Below, one piece after another: positions 59,990 through 64,000 of a stretch of 64,000 nucleotides of DNA. Location: contig NZ_OY761445.1 of the NCBI RefSeq assembly GCF_963664415.1, positions 1,762,501-1,826,500 on the forward strand, in the 5' to 3' direction. Each line of letters begins with the position of its first letter. Position 1 is the first letter of the stretch. The notes under the pieces are model-generated. The model saw nothing but the letters and a program-made list of their open reading frames with translations. It did no database searches and had not been told where the DNA came from. The position numbers and the translations under genes are program-made. This stretch comes from an uncultured Desulfobacter sp. Lineage in GTDB: Bacteria > Desulfobacterota > Desulfobacteria > Desulfobacterales > Desulfobacteraceae.

Positions 59990-61036
59990 ATGCAAACACA
60001 TTGGAAGTTCTCAGATATTCTGTCCGATCCGGTGATTCGCAGCCGATGGCAGCGGGTAAAAAAATATTTTTTCCTCAGGGAATCCACCTATGACATGACC
60101 AACCGCTGCAATATCCGCTGTGAAGGCTGTTATTACTTTGAAGGCGACAAACAGTTCGTCACCGAAAATAATAACCCTGAATTATGGCAGGACCTGATGA
60201 TAAAAGAAAAGGCGCGGGGCATCACCTTTGTTGTACTGGCAGGTGCAGAGCCCGCCCTGGTCCCCCAGCTTTTGCAGGTCTGTTACCGGCAAATTCCTTT
60301 GGGCGCCATCGCATCCAATGGATTAAAGTTCATTCCCGAAAGCGTAGGCTACAGGATTCACATCTCCGTATGGGGCAACGACCGGACAAGCCAGGCTGTC
60401 CGCCGGGCAGATCACATGCTTGAAAAACAGATTAAAAACTATAAAGACGACCCCAGGGCGGTATTTGTCTATACCTTTACCAGCAGCAACATTGATGAAA
60501 TACGCGATGTAGCCCCCATCCTTGCGGAAAACAACTGCCCGTTCACCTTTAATATGTTTTCCGCGCCGGTCGGATACGATGGTGCACTGCGGCACAATCG
60601 TCAGACACTGGCAAAGACCAGGGATGTAATGCTGGAGATGCTGGAGACCTATCCTGAGCACCTGCTCTTTTCCCACTATAACATCCTTGCCCATACCCAT
60701 GAGATGGGGCTGCATGATCTGTTTCAATGTTCCTATCCGAGAATGAACCCCCATGAAGATGTGGGGTTGGGTAAAACGTTCAGGCAATACAGGGCGGATC
60801 TGACCTGGGACAGAAGCGCGGCATGCTGTGTCCCGGACACGGATTGTGCGGACTGCCGCCACTACGCGGCCGGCAGCGCCGTTGTCACGGCAAGACTTTT
60901 CAGGCACGCCGTTGATCCTGAAACCTTCAAAGCCTGGCTGGATTATGTGGACACCTATCTGGCCGTATGGGTGATGGGATATGAAAAAGGGGAGAATCTA
61001 AGCCTCAAATTCGTAAAACCGCCAAGCAGAACCTGA
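59990..61036 (+). CDS. Radical SAM enzyme, paralogue of 49741-50739
   Basis: 348 residues. Cys40, Cys44 and Cys47 in TNRCNIRCEGC bind the SAM cluster. LAGAEPALV stands where the GGEP motif of the paralogue lies, a changed SAM contact. ACCVPDTDCADCRHY near the C-terminus is the second Cys group. The middle blocks (HISVWGNDRTSQA, FTFNMFSAPVGYDG) align in order with GISLWGSSDDEKT of the other enzyme. The PKS-type dehydratase gene starts one base after the stop. The substrate is probably the ACP-bound or glycerol-bound chain. Confidence 0.88.
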   Translation: MQTHWKFSDILSDPVIRSRWQRVKKYFFLRESTYDMTNRCNIRCEGCYYFEGDKQFVTENNNPELWQDLMIKEKARGITFVVLAGAEPALVPQLLQVCYRQIPLGAIASNGLKFIPESVGYRIHISVWGNDRTSQAVRRADHMLEKQIKNYKDDPRAVFVYTFTSSNIDEIRDVAPILAENNCPFTFNMFSAPVGYDGALRHNRQTLAKTRDVMLEMLETYPEHLLFSHYNILAHTHEMGLHDLFQCSYPRMNPHEDVGLGKTFRQYRADLTWDRSAACCVPDTDCADCRHYAAGSAVVTARLFRHAVDPETFKAWLDYVDTYLAVWVMGYEKGENLSLKFVKPPSRT

Positions 61037-61037
61037 T

Positions 61038-61907
61038 ATGGACAACTCCGTTACCCAGGTTCCGTTGACCATTGACGTATATCCCCACTTCATGGACCAT
61101 TGCTTCGCCGGCAAGGTGGTTTTTCCGGCTGTTGAGGCGTTGAAGGTCCTGGCCGGATCAATTCAGACGCACAATGTCTTTACGTCGAATCCTGCACTAA
61201 GGCATATGACCTATGCACGGTTCAATAAATTTCTCGTGATAGAACCAGGTCAAAAAACCATTGAAGCTCTCTGCAATATCCGCCCCATCAACGATACCCA
61301 GGTTTCGCTCTCCCTGGCCACCCGGTTTTCAATAAAAACAGGGACTATAACACGAATCAAAGAGCATTGCACGGCAACCTTCAGCACCGAATCAGAACCG
61401 CTTTCCAACCTGCCCCCGTCCCAGATAGAAAAATGCGACGAGCCCATGTTTGAAGTGCCGGCAGACAGCATATACCGCGAACTGGTTCCATTCAAGCCTG
61501 CCTTTCACTCCATTCAAGGAGAATTACAGCTTTCCCGGTCCGGCGCATATGCAACCCTAAAAGCGATGCCGGACAATCCCAATGATCCATTTAAGACTGT
61601 ATTGGGATCGGGATTTCCCCTGGACGGTGCCTTTCATGCCGGATGTGTCTGGAGCCAGCGGTTTTTCGGCATTGTGGCCTTTCCAATTGGATTTGACAAA
61701 CGCATTATTTATACCCCCACGATTGAACATAAATATTATACTGCCCGGGTTATCCCCAAATATCAAACCCACGGGACGTTAGGATTTGATATATGGATTA
61801 CCGATGACCAGGACAATTTGTGTGAAGCCCTTGCCGGGGTTATGATGCGAGATGTCAGCGGCGGCACCATCACCCCTGCGGCATGGATCCGGGAGGGCAT
61901 CCAATGA
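61038..61907 (+). CDS. Stand-alone PKS-type dehydratase (double hotdog)
   Basis: 289 residues. In the first hotdog His21, Gly25 and Pro30 form HCFAGKVVFP, the HxxxGxxxxP motif of polyketide synthase dehydratase domains. In the second hotdog LDGAFHAGCVW supplies the DxxxH pair. The length fits one double-hotdog domain. This domain normally sits inside large PKS proteins. As a separate protein it would dehydrate the chain carried by a free ACP. It gives the locus a second dehydratase besides the FabZ-like one, so two different double bonds or stereochemistries are possible. Confidence 0.75.
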   Translation: MDNSVTQVPLTIDVYPHFMDHCFAGKVVFPAVEALKVLAGSIQTHNVFTSNPALRHMTYARFNKFLVIEPGQKTIEALCNIRPINDTQVSLSLATRFSIKTGTITRIKEHCTATFSTESEPLSNLPPSQIEKCDEPMFEVPADSIYRELVPFKPAFHSIQGELQLSRSGAYATLKAMPDNPNDPFKTVLGSGFPLDGAFHAGCVWSQRFFGIVAFPIGFDKRIIYTPTIEHKYYTARVIPKYQTHGTLGFDIWITDDQDNLCEALAGVMMRDVSGGTITPAAWIREGIQ

Positions 61908-62509
61908 TGCTCACAGCGTTTTGGCTGATTGCCTATGTAGTCGGTTCTATAAATGCGTCCATCTTCGTGCTGAAGATGAAAACAAAACAAGATCCCCGGA
62001 CGTTGTACAGTAAAAACGCCGGCACAAGTAATGTTTACCGAATACTGGGTTGGAAATGGGCCGGATTGGTTCTCATAAGCGATGTGGGCAAAGCGTTTCT
62101 GATGTCGGCGGCGGCAGTGCGTTTTTTGTCTGCGCCCGCACAAACCTGGGTGGGATTTTTTCTGCTGCTTGGCAACCGGTTCCCATGTTTTCACGGGTTT
62201 AAAGGGGGTAAAGGCGTTGCTCATTTCATTGGCTTTTCCTTGTTTCCCACCCCTTTATTTACCGTGCTATCCCTTGCCGGCTGGTGTGTTGGGTATCTGT
62301 TTTTCCGGCGTTCCTTTGCAGGGTCCATGGTGCTTGTGACCATTCTCGGCATGGGACTTGTTCTGACATCCGGCACGGATTTTATGGGTATTGCCGGGGT
62401 TATTGTATGTATGGGGTTTATCATATTTAATCATAAAACCAACCTGCTTGCCCTCATATCCCAAAATCGAGACAGAGACGTTTCAAATAAAGCAGGTGAT
62501 GGACTATGA
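61904..62509 (+). CDS. PlsY-like acyl-phosphate:glycerol-3-phosphate acyltransferase
   Basis: 201 residues from ATG 61904, overlapping the dehydratase stop (ATGA) with GGGAGGG before it. Motifs are YVVGSINASIFV, KNAGTSNVYRILGWKWA (the SGNIGATNV-like block) and FHGFKGGKGVAHFIGF, the three PlsY loops. GNRFPCFHGFKGGKG keeps the phosphate-binding lysines. PlsY uses acyl-phosphate, not acyl-CoA or ACP. That is the product of the FakAB domains encoded in the same operon. It is not similar enough to say whether the acceptor is glycerol-3-phosphate itself. Confidence 0.87.
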   Translation: MMLTAFWLIAYVVGSINASIFVLKMKTKQDPRTLYSKNAGTSNVYRILGWKWAGLVLISDVGKAFLMSAAAVRFLSAPAQTWVGFFLLLGNRFPCFHGFKGGKGVAHFIGFSLFPTPLFTVLSLAGWCVGYLFFRRSFAGSMVLVTILGMGLVLTSGTDFMGIAGVIVCMGFIIFNHKTNLLALISQNRDRDVSNKAGDGL

Positions 62510-63219
62510 CCCCTGAACCCATATCGCCCTGGGCCTTTTTTGACAAGGTGTACTGCATCTCCCTTCGGGATCGCACCGACCGCCGGGAACGGGCCAAAAT
62601 TGAATTTTCACGCCTGGGCATTGACAGCCGCGTGGAGTTTGTCCTGGTGGATAAAGATATAGACGATCCCTGCCGGGGAATCTTTGCCTCTCATCTGCTG
62701 TGCATGGAAAAAGCCATTGATGCGGATGCCCAACAATGGGTGGTGTTTGAAGATGACGTGGTGTTTCGTCGATATGATCCAAAAATTCTAACGTCCACCG
62801 TTGCACATCTGTCCGCCTGCAACACCTGGACCCTGCTCTTTTTCGGGGGGCTGATCAAAGGCAGTTCAAAAACCGGCAATCCAGCAATAAAAAAGATCCG
62901 ATATCAGGCGTTGGCCCATGCCTATGCCGTTAATCGCGCCTTTGGTAAAAAAATTGCGAGCCAACCCTGGGGCGGAACACCCTATGATACAATGCTCAAA
63001 AACCTTAGTGACGACTATTTGGGAACAACGCCCTTTTTTGCCTTCCAAAGCAATGCGGCAACAGACAATGATGCCTGCTCAGGGCTGGACAGGTTCCGGC
63101 GCTGTTGCGGCGGCCTTGGATTCATCCAGCTGATGAACGAATTTTTTCATGCCCACCGCTTTGTGATCATTCTCGGTCATATAGCGGTTCTTGCAGGCCT
63201 TGGGGTGTGCATATGGTAA
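62506..63219 (+). CDS. GT25-family glycosyltransferase with C-terminal membrane helix
   Basis: 237 residues. FDKVYCISLRDRTDRRERAKIEF is the GT25 N-terminus. SHLLCMEKAIDADAQQWVVFEDDVVF carries the EDD metal-binding motif that holds the nucleotide sugar. ALAHAYAVNRAFGKKI and PYDTML follow as in lipooligosaccharide galactosyltransferases. The last 25 residues (FVIILGHIAVLAGLGVCIW) anchor the enzyme in the membrane. The start overlaps the PlsY stop by four bases. It may add a sugar to the glycerolipid product. Confidence 0.85.
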   Translation: MTPEPISPWAFFDKVYCISLRDRTDRRERAKIEFSRLGIDSRVEFVLVDKDIDDPCRGIFASHLLCMEKAIDADAQQWVVFEDDVVFRRYDPKILTSTVAHLSACNTWTLLFFGGLIKGSSKTGNPAIKKIRYQALAHAYAVNRAFGKKIASQPWGGTPYDTMLKNLSDDYLGTTPFFAFQSNAATDNDACSGLDRFRRCCGGLGFIQLMNEFFHAHRFVIILGHIAVLAGLGVCIW

Positions 63220-64000
63220 ATTCAAAACCCCGGGAAAAACAGCTGAACATCGGTCTATTGATCATCACACTTTTTGCCGCAACTTTCATGCTCTTTGTCA
63301 GTTTTAAAAGGCTTCATATTGAAACAGATATCACGGCATCACTTCCGGCACACAACCTGGTGATCCGTGATGCCCTTTACTTTTTTGATCATCATCCCAT
63401 CCAGGACCGGGTTGTTATCAGTGCAGGCCTCGGCATTCGAGATCCGGAGCGATTGGTAAAACTGGCCGCCATGGTGGAGGAAAAGCTTTCGGCTTCCGGC
63501 CTGTTCAGCAGTGTGGGCATGGACCACTACCAGGAAATCATGCCCGAACTGATGAATCTGGTGGTAAAGACCCTGCCCTTTCAGTTCACCCGCACCGAGC
63601 TTGAAACCCGGATTGCGCCACTGCTTACCCCGGATGCTATCCGGTATACACTGTCACAGACCTATACCCGGCTACTGAGTCTTGATGAAATCGGCACATC
63701 CGAATTCATAGCCATTGATCCTCTGGGGTTAAAAAACATGGTGCTGGCACGGTTAAAATCCCTGGCACCGGTGGATGAGTTCAACATTTACAAGGGAAAA
63801 CTGTTGTCCAAAGACTCTCGGCACTGCATGATCATGGCCACCCCCCAAGGCTCGGGCACGGACTCAAAATTTTCCACACAGGCCATGGATCTGCTCCAGG
63901 CCATCCAGGCCCAGGCCCAAAAAGAATTTTCAAGGCCCGGTGAACATGCCGTCCTCACATCCGTAGGGGCATTCAGGGCCGCCTATGACAATGAAAGAAT
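63213..64000 (+). CDS. MMPL/RND-type lipid exporter, 5' part
   Basis: The frame opens at ATG 63213, overlapping the GT25 stop, and stays open to the window end (263 codons). An N-terminal membrane helix (IGLLIITLFAATFMLFVSF) is followed by ITASLPAHNLVIRDALYFF and an extracytoplasmic domain (DRVVISAGLGIRDPERLVKL). This is the pattern of MMPL-domain exporters of the aryl polyene and mycobacterial lipid type. The helix block 2-6 lies outside the window. It is likely to move the finished lipid from the inner membrane toward the outer membrane. Confidence 0.85.
   Translation, partial: MVNSKPREKQLNIGLLIITLFAATFMLFVSFKRLHIETDITASLPAHNLVIRDALYFFDHHPIQDRVVISAGLGIRDPERLVKLAAMVEEKLSASGLFSSVGMDHYQEIMPELMNLVVKTLPFQFTRTELETRIAPLLTPDAIRYTLSQTYTRLLSLDEIGTSEFIAIDPLGLKNMVLARLKSLAPVDEFNIYKGKLLSKDSRHCMIMATPQGSGTDSKFSTQAMDLLQAIQAQAQKEFSRPGEHAVLTSVGAFRAAYDNER

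Noticed and set aside
43021..64000. Ordinary aryl polyene cluster
   Set aside because: KS/CLF, ACP, dehydratase and MMPL fit, but no ammonia-lyase, AMP-ligase or ketoreductase is visible and FakAB, PlsY, BtrH and radical SAM genes do not belong to that system.
43021..64000. Ladderane-type lipid locus
   Set aside because: FabF-like and radical SAM genes together recall candidate ladderane loci, but desaturase-like and other expected genes are not seen and nothing in the sequence proves cyclobutane chemistry.

Overview
The window looks like chromosomal DNA of a Gram-negative, strictly anaerobic deltaproteobacterium, most likely a sulfate reducer of the Desulfobacter/Desulfobacula group. This is inferred from the gene families (DUF169, sulfite-exporter-like TauE, periplasmic iron-sulfur protein with a b-type membrane partner, remnants of hdrA/mvhA, HDOD and many two-component proteins), from lipoproteins and MMPL exporters that imply an outer membrane, and from moderate GC. 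No 16S rRNA, tRNA or CRISPR array was seen, so the taxonomic call is inference.

Layout. 1-5000: end of a response regulator, a lipase/lipoprotein pair flanked by an intact and a decayed copy of one small gene, and a Na/Pi cotransporter. 5100-10150 (minus strand): beta-helix surface protein, then a two-gene unit of a dual-specificity phosphatase fused to a Cys cluster and a PEP-synthase-like dikinase. 10150-14650: DUF169 protein between two similar palindromes, TauE transporter, EMC3/YidC-like membrane protein, strong bidirectional terminator. 14675-17097: leuD-leuC with an XRE-cupin regulator. 17278-24190: YigZ, HDOD protein, class I adenylate cyclase plus REC-TPR protein, iron-sulfur/cytochrome b pair. 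24200-29930: a decayed zone with a response-regulator remnant, a small Arg-rich gene, MBL and NmrA-like genes, a DUF523-DUF1722 pseudogene split by a complete IS1595-like element, and a passenger-repeat fragment. 29944-41533: housekeeping-like enzymes and transporters, a dehydrogenase bracketed by inverted copies of an interspersed repeat, and a hybrid kinase overlapping a solute-binding protein. 41600-42945: palindromic element and the wreck of an hdrA-mvhA-protease operon.

43021 to the end (64000) is the most interesting region. It is a divergent biosynthetic locus. The minus arm carries an acyl carrier protein, an ABC-2 exporter pair, a BtrH-type acyl transfer protein and a small HTH-like protein. 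The plus arm carries a ketosynthase fused to a chain-length-factor-like domain, an ICMT-like methyltransferase, two related radical SAM enzymes, a thioesterase, an 1108-residue fusion of fatty-acid-kinase (FakA-like), fatty-acid-binding DegV (FakB-like) and B12-binding radical SAM domains, two more ACPs, a FabA/FabZ-like hotdog enzyme, a stand-alone PKS-type dehydratase, a PlsY-like acyltransferase, a GT25 glycosyltransferase and an MMPL exporter that runs off the window. Two cobalamin genes (cobF, cobK) and a Cache sensor kinase sit inside it.

Taken together the locus suggests a dedicated type II fatty acid/polyketide-like chain that is modified by radical chemistry, activated as acyl-phosphate (FakAB), transferred to a glycerol-phosphate-type acceptor (PlsY), perhaps glycosylated, and exported. 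This resembles aryl polyene loci in its KS/CLF/ACP/DH/MMPL logic, but the acyl-phosphate branch and the three radical SAM enzymes are not part of that system. The product cannot be told from sequence. No ketoreductase or starter-unit enzyme is visible in the window.

At least eight copies of a roughly 100-bp two-hairpin repeat, whose stems vary in a compensatory way, and several copies of a second short REP-like repeat are scattered through the accessory parts of the window.
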